The position numbers and the translations under genes were made by a program. Under the pieces are notes generated by a model that saw only the letters and a program-made list of their open reading frames with translations, made no database searches and was not told the origin of the DNA. From NCBI GenBank assembly GCA_946403615.1, contig CAMJAO010000090.1, forward strand, positions 1-7,924: DNA of 7,924 nucleotides, in the 5' to 3' direction. Source of the DNA: an uncultured Prevotellaceae bacterium. GTDB lineage: Bacteria; Bacteroidota; Bacteroidia; Bacteroidales; Bacteroidaceae. Positions 1 to 6,480 of the stretch are shown here, in pieces (positions within the stretch are counted from its first letter, which is position 1; each line of letters starts with the position of its first letter).

Positions 1-699
1 CGTGACATGGCGCTGCTGGCAGATATTGCCCACGGTATGTCTGTGCAGGAGCGGTTACAACAGGCTGTCTCTACCATTCTCCGTATCCCGGTCGAAGTGA
101 CGGGGGCGGGGCGGACCGATGCCGGTGTTCATGCCCGTCAGATGGTGGCGCATTTCGACGTGGAACAGCCTCTCGACGCACATCAGTTGGCATACAAACT
201 GAATCGGCTCTTGCCGCGCGACATTTCTATCGCCAACATTTGGGAAGTGTCTCAAGATATGCATGCGCGTTTCAGTGCCACGGCCAGGACCTATCATTAT
301 TACATCCATACACGCAAAGATCCATTTTTGAGGCATTTCTCATTTGAGATGCATTATGACCTCGATTTCGAGAAAATGAATGAGGCGGCGGCTACATTGC
401 TCGAATATGATGATTTCGCGGCTTTCTGCAAAAGCCATACAGATGTCAAAACTACCCTCTGCAAAGTTACTCGAGCCGAGTGGGTGCAAGTCTCTGATCA
501 TCAGTGGTATTTTGTGATTACTGCCAACCGTTTTTTGAGAAACATGGTGCGCGCGGTCACAGGCACGCTCATAGATGTGGGGCGAGGCCGTATCACGGTA
601 GATGATTTCCGTGATGTTGTGGAATCGCGGCGACGGACCGATGCTGGCGAGAGCATGCCTCCTCACGCCCTTTTCCTCGAAAGCGTTTCTTATGATTAA
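1..699 (+). CDS. truA: tRNA pseudouridine(38-40) synthase TruA, 5' partial and possibly frame-shifted
   Basis: TruA converts uridines 38-40 in the anticodon arm of many tRNAs to pseudouridine in the cytoplasm. The reading frame shows the family's catalytic block, GAGRTDAGVHA, with the catalytic Asp at about residue 38 counted from the ATG at position 7. It also has ARFSATARTYHYYI (the conserved Tyr region), FLRNMVRAVTGTLIDVG and the C-terminal MPPHALFLESVSYD. About 230 residues are visible against roughly 250-270 for full-length members, so the N-terminus is missing. The ATG at 7 is unlikely to be the true start: the family has a segment like YHGWQxQPxGxSVQE here, but this frame reads MALLADIAHG before MSVQERL. 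Pieces of the expected segment appear in the other two frames, so the gene may be broken or the sequence may contain indels near the window edge. Identity is near certain; the state of the 5' end is not. Confidence 0.93.
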   Translation, partial: RDMALLADIAHGMSVQERLQQAVSTILRIPVEVTGAGRTDAGVHARQMVAHFDVEQPLDAHQLAYKLNRLLPRDISIANIWEVSQDMHARFSATARTYHYYIHTRKDPFLRHFSFEMHYDLDFEKMNEAAATLLEYDDFAAFCKSHTDVKTTLCKVTRAEWVQVSDHQWYFVITANRFLRNMVRAVTGTLIDVGRGRITVDDFRDVVESRRRTDAGESMPPHALFLESVSYD

Positions 700-736
700 C
701 CCTCATAAATATTCTTCCCCTATCTCCCTACAGTAA

Positions 737-785
737 TCCCAAACCTCAAATCCCAAACCTCAAATCTCAAACCTCAAATCTCAAA
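737..785. repeat. Array of seven 7-base repeats (YCYCAAA) between truA and the transporter gene
   Basis: Seven consecutive heptamers alternate between TCCCAAA or TCTCAAA and CCTCAAA, so the array can also be read as three and a half copies of a 14-base unit. It lies in the roughly 100-base gap after truA and ends 14 bases before the transporter's ATG. On the minus strand the units read TTTGAGR or TTTGGGA. The same repeat recurs at 5684-5718, so it is a dispersed intergenic element of this genome and not a chance run. No spacers are present, so it is not CRISPR. Confidence 0.85.
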
Positions 786-799
786 CTTTATAGTCCCTC

Positions 800-1717
800 A
801 TGTGGATTGTTTTCGCATTTCTGTCTGCTGTGCTTTTAGGTTGTTATGACACCTTTAAGAAAATAGCGTTAAAGGACAATGCAGTCATTCCCGTATTGTT
901 TCTCAATACGTTGTTTTGCTCGCTCATTTTTTTGCCGTTCATTATTATCAATTGTCATTCCGACGCACTGCAAGGAACAGCTTTCAGCATGTCGCAGGGA
1001 GGATGGCACGAACACAGGTATATCCTTTTGAAGAGTGTCATTGTGTTGTCCTCATGGCTTTTCGGTTATTTCGGTATCAAGCACCTGCCTTTAACCATCG
1101 TCGGACCCATCAATGCCACACGACCTGTCATGGTCCTGATTGGTGCGCTGCTGGTCTTTGGCGAGCGGCTTAATCTGTGGCAATGGGCTGGTGTCATTAT
1201 TGCCGTCATTTCCTTTTTCATGTTGAGCAAAGCCGGAAAAAAAGAAGGAATTGATTTCAAGCATGACCGATGGATTTATTTCATCGTCTTGGCGTCGTTT
1301 TTAGGGGCTGTGAGCGGACTCTATGACAAATACCTCATGGCGCCGCCTGAAAATGGCGGGGTAGGGCTCGACCGCATGATGGTGCAGTCGTGGTACAACA
1401 TCTATCAGTGTGGTATGATGGGTTTGATGCTCATACTCTTATGGTGGCCGAAACGTCATCAAACCACTCCGTTCCAATGGAATCGGGCCATTATCTTTGT
1501 AAGCATCTTTCTCTCTGCAGCCGATTTCCTGTATTTTTATTCACTGAGCATTCCCGGGGCGATGATTTCTGTCGTGTCAATGATTCGACGTGGCAGTGTC
1601 GTTGTCTCGTTCTTATTCGGAGCCATCTTCTTTCATGAGAAGAATCTCCGCGCCAAAGCCTTCGACCTCGCCCTCGTTCTCCTCAGCATGCTCCTGCTCT
1701 ATATCGGCAGCAAATGA
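800..1717 (+). CDS. EamA/DMT-family inner-membrane transporter
   Basis: This is a 305-residue integral membrane protein of the drug/metabolite transporter superfamily, built of two EamA-like halves. About ten hydrophobic segments can be seen, near residues 2-17, 30-50, 75-93, 97-120, 126-143, 158-175, 196-216, 229-248, 253-276 and 285-302. The end of the fourth and ninth segments carries the typical acidic signature: LVFGERLNLWQWAG at 118-131 and IFFHEKNLRAKA at 276-287. The linker between halves (about 144-157) is short and charged. The substrate cannot be read from sequence; family members export amino acids, metabolites or drugs. It follows truA on the same strand with a 100-base gap holding a heptamer repeat, so co-transcription is possible but not shown. 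The ATG at 800 starts directly with the first membrane segment, as is usual. Confidence 0.88.
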   Translation: MWIVFAFLSAVLLGCYDTFKKIALKDNAVIPVLFLNTLFCSLIFLPFIIINCHSDALQGTAFSMSQGGWHEHRYILLKSVIVLSSWLFGYFGIKHLPLTIVGPINATRPVMVLIGALLVFGERLNLWQWAGVIIAVISFFMLSKAGKKEGIDFKHDRWIYFIVLASFLGAVSGLYDKYLMAPPENGGVGLDRMMVQSWYNIYQCGMMGLMLILLWWPKRHQTTPFQWNRAIIFVSIFLSAADFLYFYSLSIPGAMISVVSMIRRGSVVVSFLFGAIFFHEKNLRAKAFDLALVLLSMLLLYIGSK

Positions 1718-1739
1718 CAAATGGAGGGAATAAGGCCCT

Positions 1740-1774
1740 AAACTGATATCGTTAAAAAATATTAGTCAGTTTTT
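1740..1774 (+). terminator. Weak candidate intrinsic terminator after the transporter gene
   Basis: AAACTGA (1740-1746) pairs perfectly with TCAGTTT (1766-1772), followed by a run of five T residues ending at 1774. The stem is only 7 bp and the loop is long (19 bases) and A/T-rich, so the fold is weak. Its position, about 25 bases after the transporter stop, is what makes it plausible. Confidence 0.3.
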
Positions 1775-1808
1775 ACTTTCTGCCTGTTTTTGAGTCAAAA
1801 AATAAAAG

Positions 1809-1851
1809 CCTAATCGGTTATTAGCTCGTAATAGTCTAATAACCGATTGGG
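1809..1851. promoter_or_regulatory. Strong 16-bp inverted repeat upstream of the UGSC-like gene
   Basis: CCTAATCGGTTATTAG (1809-1824) pairs with CTAATAACCGATTGGG (1836-1851) across an 11-base loop, with a single G-T wobble. It lies 33 bases before the ATG of the UGSC-like gene. On the plus strand no T-run follows, so it is not an ordinary terminator for the transporter. On the minus strand it is followed by a T-rich tract (CTTTTATTTTTTG), so it could stop antisense transcripts. It could equally be a leader hairpin or a large operator. The inverted repeat is certain; its role is not. Confidence 0.6.
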
Positions 1852-1884
1852 GGTAAATGACAAATCAAAAAAGAAACTTATTAT

Positions 1885-3927
1885 ATGCGATTTCTATTAT
1901 TGTTGATGGGCTTCTTAGCTTTTTCGTTTGATAACCAGGCTCAGAATGACCGTTTCGTGTGCGATGAGTCGTGTGGTCCAGATGCTAATGGAACAGTAAA
2001 GTTCAACGTGGTGTGCCCGGTGGGCTTATCGACGGTGGAGCCAATCGAAATGTCTCCGCGTTTGGCGACACTTGAAGGTAAAACTATTGCCATCGTAGGC
2101 GAGGATTTTATGTATAACATAACGCATCAAGAACTGCGACGGCTGATTATGGCGAACTATCCTACGGCCAAGGTCGTCATGTACGATGAACTGCCTATTG
2201 CCGGACCGTATCCAGCTCCAGGCATCACACGACAGGGTACGGAACAATTTCGCCAAAGGCTCATGGACCTGAAAGTGGATGCTGTCATAGCAGGAAACGG
2301 GGGCTGCGGTATTTGTACACCGAAAGAGACAGGCTCATGTATAGTTGCCGAAAAGTTAGGTATTCCGTCGGTTATCGTCACCGCTCCCGGTTTTGATGTG
2401 GAGGCCCGTTATACCGCACGTAATAATGGCGTTCCTGTGTTGCGAGTGGCGGTTTATCCAGGTGCCTTTGCCTCCCATACCGAACAACAACTCATCGCGA
2501 ACACCCGTGATGTGACATGGCCACAAATAGTGTCGGCTCTTACTACTCCAATCCAGTCCGATGAGTATGCTTCGACAAAGAACACACAGGGCATTACCGA
2601 TGATGTCTTCCATGGCTCTCTCGATGAGATTTATGCCCATTTCGCAACGATGGGGTGGAGTGATGGCACTCCGTTCTATCCGCCTGTTTATGAAAAAGTG
2701 CTCGAATACCTCGACTACACAGACCATGCGTGGGATGAGACCATTGCTGTGCTGCCTGGTGCGTTCCGTGCCACCACCACTTGGCATGTGGCTGTCAATG
2801 CTTGTATGGCGGGATGTAAACCCGAGTACATGCCCATTCTTATCGCCATGACGAAAGCCATGGGAGGGGGCGATTTCCGCCGTACGCTTGGCAGTACGCA
2901 TGCTTGGGTTCCCTATGCATGGCTCAATGGCCCTGTCGCACGTCAGTTGGGCATCAGTAGCGGACAAGGCGAAATCAACAGCGCCGCTAACACGTCGCTG
3001 GGCCGTTTCATGTCGCTGGCGTTGATGAACCTTGCCGGTTACTATGTTGGTCTGAACAGAATGGGCACGTTTGGTTATTTGCAGCCGTGGTGCCTCGTAG
3101 AGGATGAGCAGGCTTGCAATCGCGTGGGGTGGCAGACTTGGAATGAACAGGTGGGATATTCTATCAACGACAACACCGTTACTTTGGCGTCGGCTCTGAT
3201 GTGGGGAAACAATATGGCTCCATCCACCATAGAACCGGAACGGGTGATGCAACTCATGGCGTGGGACATCTCCGAGCGGTGTCAGTTCGCGTTGGGTAGT
3301 GGAAAGCAGTTTACTAATCGCGTGGTACTCATGACCGAACCTGTGGCAAATATTCTAAAAGATGCTTATCCTACAATCGGAAAATTGGAAGATGCCCTGA
3401 TAGAGAATTCTCGGCGCCCTGCATATGAAAGGGCATTTGCCAATTATTACGCCAATGCTGGAGGTCGAAAGGATGGTGGGGAACACACATTTAACCAATA
3501 CATGAGCCACATCGTAAAAACGGAAGAAGGCGAGCAGACGACCACTCCCATTTGGTATGACACAGATGCTTCAACCATGATTACCATTCCCACCATGCAG
3601 AAAGGCACCACAGCCTTCATCATTACGGGCGATGTTTCGCGAAATAAGGTTCAGACAATGCCTGGTGGCGGTTTTTCTACTGTCAGCATTGATTTGCCGG
3701 CCGCTTGGAATTCGCTCATGGCAGCAAAGGGTTATCCAAATTTGTCAGATATGTATCTCACCCCTACGCCCAATGGAGTTGCCACTGCATCGTCCAATAA
3801 TGTGAAGAGCGGAACATACAATCGTAAAACTCTTCGCCCAGGCTATAATGATACACAAGAGCGGCGTTCCAGACCCAATCGGCGTGATACATATATGCGC
3901 CGAAATGGTTCGTCACAAGCACAATAA
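1885..3927 (+). CDS. Exported two-domain UGSC-family-like protein (Cys form), function unknown
   Basis: This 680-residue protein begins with a signal peptide (hydrophobic core about 3-15, likely cleavage after DNQA at about residue 19) and has no lipobox, so it is probably periplasmic or secreted. Residues about 45-220 form an alpha/beta domain (KTIAIVGEDF, then DAVIAGNGGCGIC, then GIPSVIVTAPGF) that I align by eye with the UGSC (seleno)protein family. Cys141-Gly-Ile-Cys144 falls where relatives have Sec-Gly-Ser-Cys, and codon 141 is TGC, not TGA. Residues about 240-480 resemble the domain recalled from that family: GWSDGTPFYPP (257-267), VNACMAGCKPEYMP (304-317), NGPVARQLGISSGQGEIN (348-365), then an asparagine- and glycine-rich stretch. 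The C-terminus (about 635-680) is basic, Arg/Asn-rich and low-complexity. Eleven cysteines include C26/C30/C44 near the mature N-terminus. The reaction is unknown. The gene stands alone and converges with a Crp/Fnr regulator. Family assignment is from memory of motifs, with moderate confidence. Confidence 0.75.
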   Translation: MRFLLLLMGFLAFSFDNQAQNDRFVCDESCGPDANGTVKFNVVCPVGLSTVEPIEMSPRLATLEGKTIAIVGEDFMYNITHQELRRLIMANYPTAKVVMYDELPIAGPYPAPGITRQGTEQFRQRLMDLKVDAVIAGNGGCGICTPKETGSCIVAEKLGIPSVIVTAPGFDVEARYTARNNGVPVLRVAVYPGAFASHTEQQLIANTRDVTWPQIVSALTTPIQSDEYASTKNTQGITDDVFHGSLDEIYAHFATMGWSDGTPFYPPVYEKVLEYLDYTDHAWDETIAVLPGAFRATTTWHVAVNACMAGCKPEYMPILIAMTKAMGGGDFRRTLGSTHAWVPYAWLNGPVARQLGISSGQGEINSAANTSLGRFMSLALMNLAGYYVGLNRMGTFGYLQPWCLVEDEQACNRVGWQTWNEQVGYSINDNTVTLASALMWGNNMAPSTIEPERVMQLMAWDISERCQFALGSGKQFTNRVVLMTEPVANILKDAYPTIGKLEDALIENSRRPAYERAFANYYANAGGRKDGGEHTFNQYMSHIVKTEEGEQTTTPIWYDTDASTMITIPTMQKGTTAFIITGDVSRNKVQTMPGGGFSTVSIDLPAAWNSLMAAKGYPNLSDMYLTPTPNGVATASSNNVKSGTYNRKTLRPGYNDTQERRSRPNRRDTYMRRNGSSQAQ

Positions 3928-3934
3928 AGGATTG

Positions 3935-4612
3935 CTAATAATTCTCTAACCTCAATCCGTTAGGAATGAAAATATTATTCCTGCTCAATTGGATGATTCC
4001 CTCACGTTCCCAATGGCGCAATTGCTGCGACACGTTCAGACGGCTTTCTCCGATATGGCGGGCTAGGGTTTCCATCTTGATATGCAACCATTTCTCACCG
4101 GTGGGCTGAAGACTGTGAGACATGATAAAATGTGAAATCTTATCAGGAAGTGTTCTGGCGGGTTCATGCCACGGCTCGTCAGCAGCTCGCTGACTTTGGG
4201 TGGTAAGGATATTCAGCAGATTGGTTCGGAAAATATCAAATTTGGCACATAGACGCACCATCTCGTCTTTGCTGATTTCCAATATTTGGCTATGATGGTG
4301 TGCTGTGAAAGTATAGGTGTAATTTTGGGTCAGGCCAAACAAACGTTCTGGTTGCAAAAGATAAGGGGCGGCAATGGTCTCGCGCATGCTGTACTCGCCT
4401 GTGTCTGATTCGCTTTCAGCAATGAGTGTGCCGCCTACAAGAAAGCGTTGATGTGTGCAACGGTCGCCTCGGCGCACCACGACTGTGCCCTCATCGTGTT
4501 GGGAAAAGCCCAAACGGGTGTGTGCCACCACTTCTTGTAAATGGCTGCGGCTCATGCCCTGAAACAAAGGGAGCGTGAGCAGTCGGTTGAATATCTGACC
4601 GTCAACAGGCAT
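3935..4612 (-). CDS. Crp/Fnr-family transcriptional regulator
   Basis: This is a 225-residue DNA-binding regulator. Residues about 8-115 form the cyclic-nucleotide-binding-like beta-roll, followed by a long dimerisation helix and a Crp-type winged helix-turn-helix at about 175-215 (METLARHIGESRLNVSQQL, then HWEREGIIQL, then NNIFIPNG). The usual cAMP phosphate-binding signature (FGE-A-L with RSA) is not seen, and only two cysteines are present (about 52 and 122). It is therefore unlikely to be a cAMP-responsive CRP or an iron-sulphur FNR; its ligand is unknown. I chose the ATG at 4612 because it gives the usual family length and sits 10 bases after the apbE stop. An in-frame ATG at 4669 would add 19 non-family-like residues (MPYGILQSWRR...) and overlap apbE by 47 bases. 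It lies directly behind apbE and is probably co-transcribed with it. It converges with the UGSC-like gene with 7 bases between the stops. Confidence 0.87.
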   Translation of the reverse strand: MPVDGQIFNRLLTLPLFQGMSRSHLQEVVAHTRLGFSQHDEGTVVVRRGDRCTHQRFLVGGTLIAESESDTGEYSMRETIAAPYLLQPERLFGLTQNYTYTFTAHHHSQILEISKDEMVRLCAKFDIFRTNLLNILTTQSQRAADEPWHEPARTLPDKISHFIMSHSLQPTGEKWLHIKMETLARHIGESRLNVSQQLRHWEREGIIQLSRNNIFIPNGLRLENY

Positions 4613-4622
4613 GGCGCTTTTG

Positions 4623-5660
4623 TTAATGGGTGATTTTCTTCTCCAACTTTGGAGAATACCATACGGCATACTGCCCTTTCTCGTCAGTGTAAATAAGGTA
4701 CGCCATGAGTTCAGAATGCGAGGCTAACACCTCCTTCGCCTTGTCAAGTCCCATGACCATAAACGAGGTGGCGTATGCGTCGGCGGTGGCGCAATTCTTG
4801 GCCAGCACCGTGGCAGATAAGATATTGTGTTGCACGGGATAGCCCGTCTTAGGGTCGATAGTGTGGGCCAATTTCTTACCGTCTTTATAATAGAAATTGC
4901 GGTAGTTGCCGCTGGTGGCCAATGCCATATCGGTCACATTGATGATGGCTTCACGCTCATTGCTTACAGCCAAGGTGTCATCGGTTGGTTTGGCCACGCC
5001 CACGCGCCAAGGATTGCCTTGGCTGTTCTTGCCGCGCGATACTACTTCGCCGCCTATCTCTACGATGAAATTCTCCACGTCATGATAACGCAACAGACGG
5101 CCTACGGCGTCGCAACCGTAACCTTTGGCGATGGCACTGCAATCAAGCATCATGCGCGGGTCGGCTTTTCTCACCTTGCCGTCGCTCCCCAATGATACCT
5201 TCTCATAACCTATCAGTGCTTTCAGACTGTCCACTTGTTTCGCATCAGGCTCAATGCCGTTCTTAAAACCAAATCCCCATGCGTTGACCAGAGGGGCGAC
5301 AGTGATGTCGAAAGCGCCGTCAGTGGCTTTAGAAATGGTCTGCGCCAACTCAAACACCTCGCGAAACATCTTATCGTCGCCAGCCTTCACGTCGTCATTG
5401 TTGTTCACATGCGTGATGGTCGATTCCTTGTTGAATGGCGATAATGCCATATCCACTTTCTTCAACTCGGCCTCAATCTCCTCCTTCAGGGGTTTATCGC
5501 TTTGGTAGGTAATGTGGTAAACGGTGCCAAACACCATTCCCTCGTCTTGATGATAAGGCATGTCATGATGCTGTTTCACTATCAGAACGGTGCCAACCAC
5601 CAATAACAATAAAAACGGCAACTGCCATATCAGTTGTTTCTTACGGTCCTGTTTTTCCAT
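4623..5660 (-). CDS. apbE: FAD:protein FMN transferase (ApbE)
   Basis: ApbE attaches FMN covalently, from FAD, to Ser/Thr residues of exported or membrane redox proteins such as the Na+-translocating NADH:quinone reductase and Rnf subunits and FMN-binding-domain proteins. The 345-residue product has an uncleaved-looking N-terminal membrane anchor (about 11-28) with no lipobox, so the enzyme should face the periplasm. Family motifs appear in order: MVFGTVYHI (42-50), TDGAFDITVAPLVNAWGFG (113-131), LDCSAIAKGYGCD (172-184), EIGGE (201-205), ATSGNYRNFY (248-257), HTIDPKTGYP (266-275) and the metal-binding ATADAYATSF (291-300, with Asp294 and Thr298). Length is normal for the family. No flavinylation target is visible in this window. 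A Crp/Fnr-type regulator follows after 10 bases, and a candidate Bacteroidales promoter lies just upstream within a heptamer repeat. Confidence 0.96.
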   Translation of the reverse strand: MEKQDRKKQLIWQLPFLLLLVVGTVLIVKQHHDMPYHQDEGMVFGTVYHITYQSDKPLKEEIEAELKKVDMALSPFNKESTITHVNNNDDVKAGDDKMFREVFELAQTISKATDGAFDITVAPLVNAWGFGFKNGIEPDAKQVDSLKALIGYEKVSLGSDGKVRKADPRMMLDCSAIAKGYGCDAVGRLLRYHDVENFIVEIGGEVVSRGKNSQGNPWRVGVAKPTDDTLAVSNEREAIINVTDMALATSGNYRNFYYKDGKKLAHTIDPKTGYPVQHNILSATVLAKNCATADAYATSFMVMGLDKAKEVLASHSELMAYLIYTDEKGQYAVWYSPKLEKKITH

Positions 5661-5674
5661 GATGCGTATTCAAT

Positions 5675-5704
5675 CAAACCTAACCTCAAATCTCAAATCT
5701 CAAA
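5675..5704 (-). promoter_or_regulatory. apbE: Candidate Bacteroidales-type promoter for apbE-regulator
   Basis: Read on the minus strand, TTTG (5701-5704) is followed after 18 bases by TAGGTTTG (5675-5682). This matches the Bacteroidales -33 TTTG and -7 TAnnTTTG consensus. The -7 box ends 14 bases before the apbE ATG, giving a leader of roughly ten bases. The -33 TTTG comes from the heptamer repeat, which offers a TTTG every 7 bases, so chance agreement in the -33 part is easy; the -7 match is the stronger half. Confidence 0.5.
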
Positions 5705-5718
5705 CCTCAAATCTCAAA
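5684..5718. repeat. Second array of YCTCAAA heptamers, at the 3' end of the DUF6048 gene
   Basis: Five consecutive heptamers (CCTCAAA, TCTCAAA, TCTCAAA, CCTCAAA, TCTCAAA) are the same units as in the array at 737-785. On the minus strand they read TTTGAGG or TTTGAGA. The array covers the stop codon of the DUF6048 gene and extends into the short gap before apbE, where it overlaps the candidate promoter. A degenerate further unit (TCAAACCTAA, 5674-5683) adjoins it. Confidence 0.85.
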
Positions 5719-6480
5719 GATAACATTAAACGTCCCTCCTAAGTTACTGCTGTCGGAAAGACCATAGCCCGGAACATACCAGGCATTGCCCAACGGACCT
5801 TCATCTGACGAGAGGCGGCGGCGATAACGTACTGACCAGCCCAGGCGTACAGGTCCGGCTATCTTCGCGTCAACACCTAAAACCAGTTCTGCCCAGTGCT
5901 GATGACATTTCACATCATAGGCGCTATATTCCTTCGTACCACCCCACCAAGGGTCTTGAATGTCAGGATGCCATACGTCGTATTTGAATGATGTGAACGC
6001 ATAGCGCAATCCCCCGTAGACTCGGTAATCGTCGAATTTATTCTTCAATACGTTGATGTCTAGGCCAATACGTCCGTAGGGCGCTTTCGAACGATAGGAG
6101 ATTTGTGTCACATCGTCATCATGCGATGCCTTTCCATACCCCAATTCGAGAACGGGGAAGAAACGGTCTTTCACATGCACGCGCAATGCCGCTTCATACT
6201 GGCCATAATCGCTCAATGCCAATTGCAAAAGTCCCACGACATCAAAAGACACGGCAATGCCGTTGAACCAAGCCACACTGTCCTTGGCTTCAGACATCAT
6301 CACCTTGGAGCCCTTCTTGCCCGCTTTTTGGGGAAGAGGCTCCTCGCTCTTGATATGCGTCTTGCCTGTTCTGTGGGGACGGGTCCCCTCTTCTTGTCCA
6401 AAAGAATGGGTCGGACACAGAAGTAACAGACTAATCACGAGGCTTAAAGACGATATACAGATTCGTTTCCGTCGTTTCAT
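5707..6480 (-). CDS. DUF6048-family-like exported protein, probable outer-membrane beta-barrel
   Basis: This 257-residue protein of unknown function starts with a basic N-terminus and signal peptide (MKRRKRICISS, hydrophobic to about residue 24, likely cleavage after SFG or Q). A polar basic linker follows (about 30-65). From about residue 70 on there are alternating hydrophobic/polar strands rich in Tyr, Gly and Arg (AALRVHVKDRFFPVLELGYG, YGRIGLDINVLKNKF, YRVYGGLRYAF, RLGWSVRYRRRL), the usual look of a small outer-membrane beta-barrel. I recognise it as DUF6048 from its pattern and its DUF6452 partner. I chose the ATG at 6480; an in-frame TTG at 6489 is less likely. The start overlaps the upstream DUF6452 gene by 50 bases, which suggests translational coupling. 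The last three residues (Phe-Glu-Ile) and the stop codon are encoded by the heptamer repeat. Confidence 0.78.
   Translation of the reverse strand: MKRRKRICISSLSLVISLLLLCPTHSFGQEEGTRPHRTGKTHIKSEEPLPQKAGKKGSKVMMSEAKDSVAWFNGIAVSFDVVGLLQLALSDYGQYEAALRVHVKDRFFPVLELGYGKASHDDDVTQISYRSKAPYGRIGLDINVLKNKFDDYRVYGGLRYAFTSFKYDVWHPDIQDPWWGGTKEYSAYDVKCHQHWAELVLGVDAKIAGPVRLGWSVRYRRRLSSDEGPLGNAWYVPGYGLSDSSNLGGTFNVIFEI

Noticed and set aside
737..785. Possible CRISPR array
   Set aside because: Units are 7 bases long and directly adjacent with no spacers, and there are no cas genes.
2305..2307. Possible selenocysteine codon in the UGSC-like motif
   Set aside because: The codon is TGC (Cys), not TGA, so no recoding or SECIS element is needed.
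2356..3252. 298-residue open frame on the minus strand opposite the UGSC-like gene
   Set aside because: It lies wholly inside the plus-strand gene, has no recognisable motifs, is rich in His/Arg/Ser as antisense frames often are, and the plus-strand product has clear domains and a signal peptide.
3928..3934. Bidirectional terminator between the converging genes
   Set aside because: Only 7 bases separate the stops, and I see no stem with a T-run there or just inside the gene ends.
3943..3956. Third heptamer-like copy (CTCTAACCTCAATC) at the end of the regulator gene
   Set aside because: It differs in length and sequence from the units, has no tandem structure and lies within coding sequence; most likely chance.
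4827..5195. 122-residue open frame on the plus strand inside apbE
   Set aside because: It is the shadow of apbE, whose complete motif set on the minus strand leaves no doubt about the coding frame.
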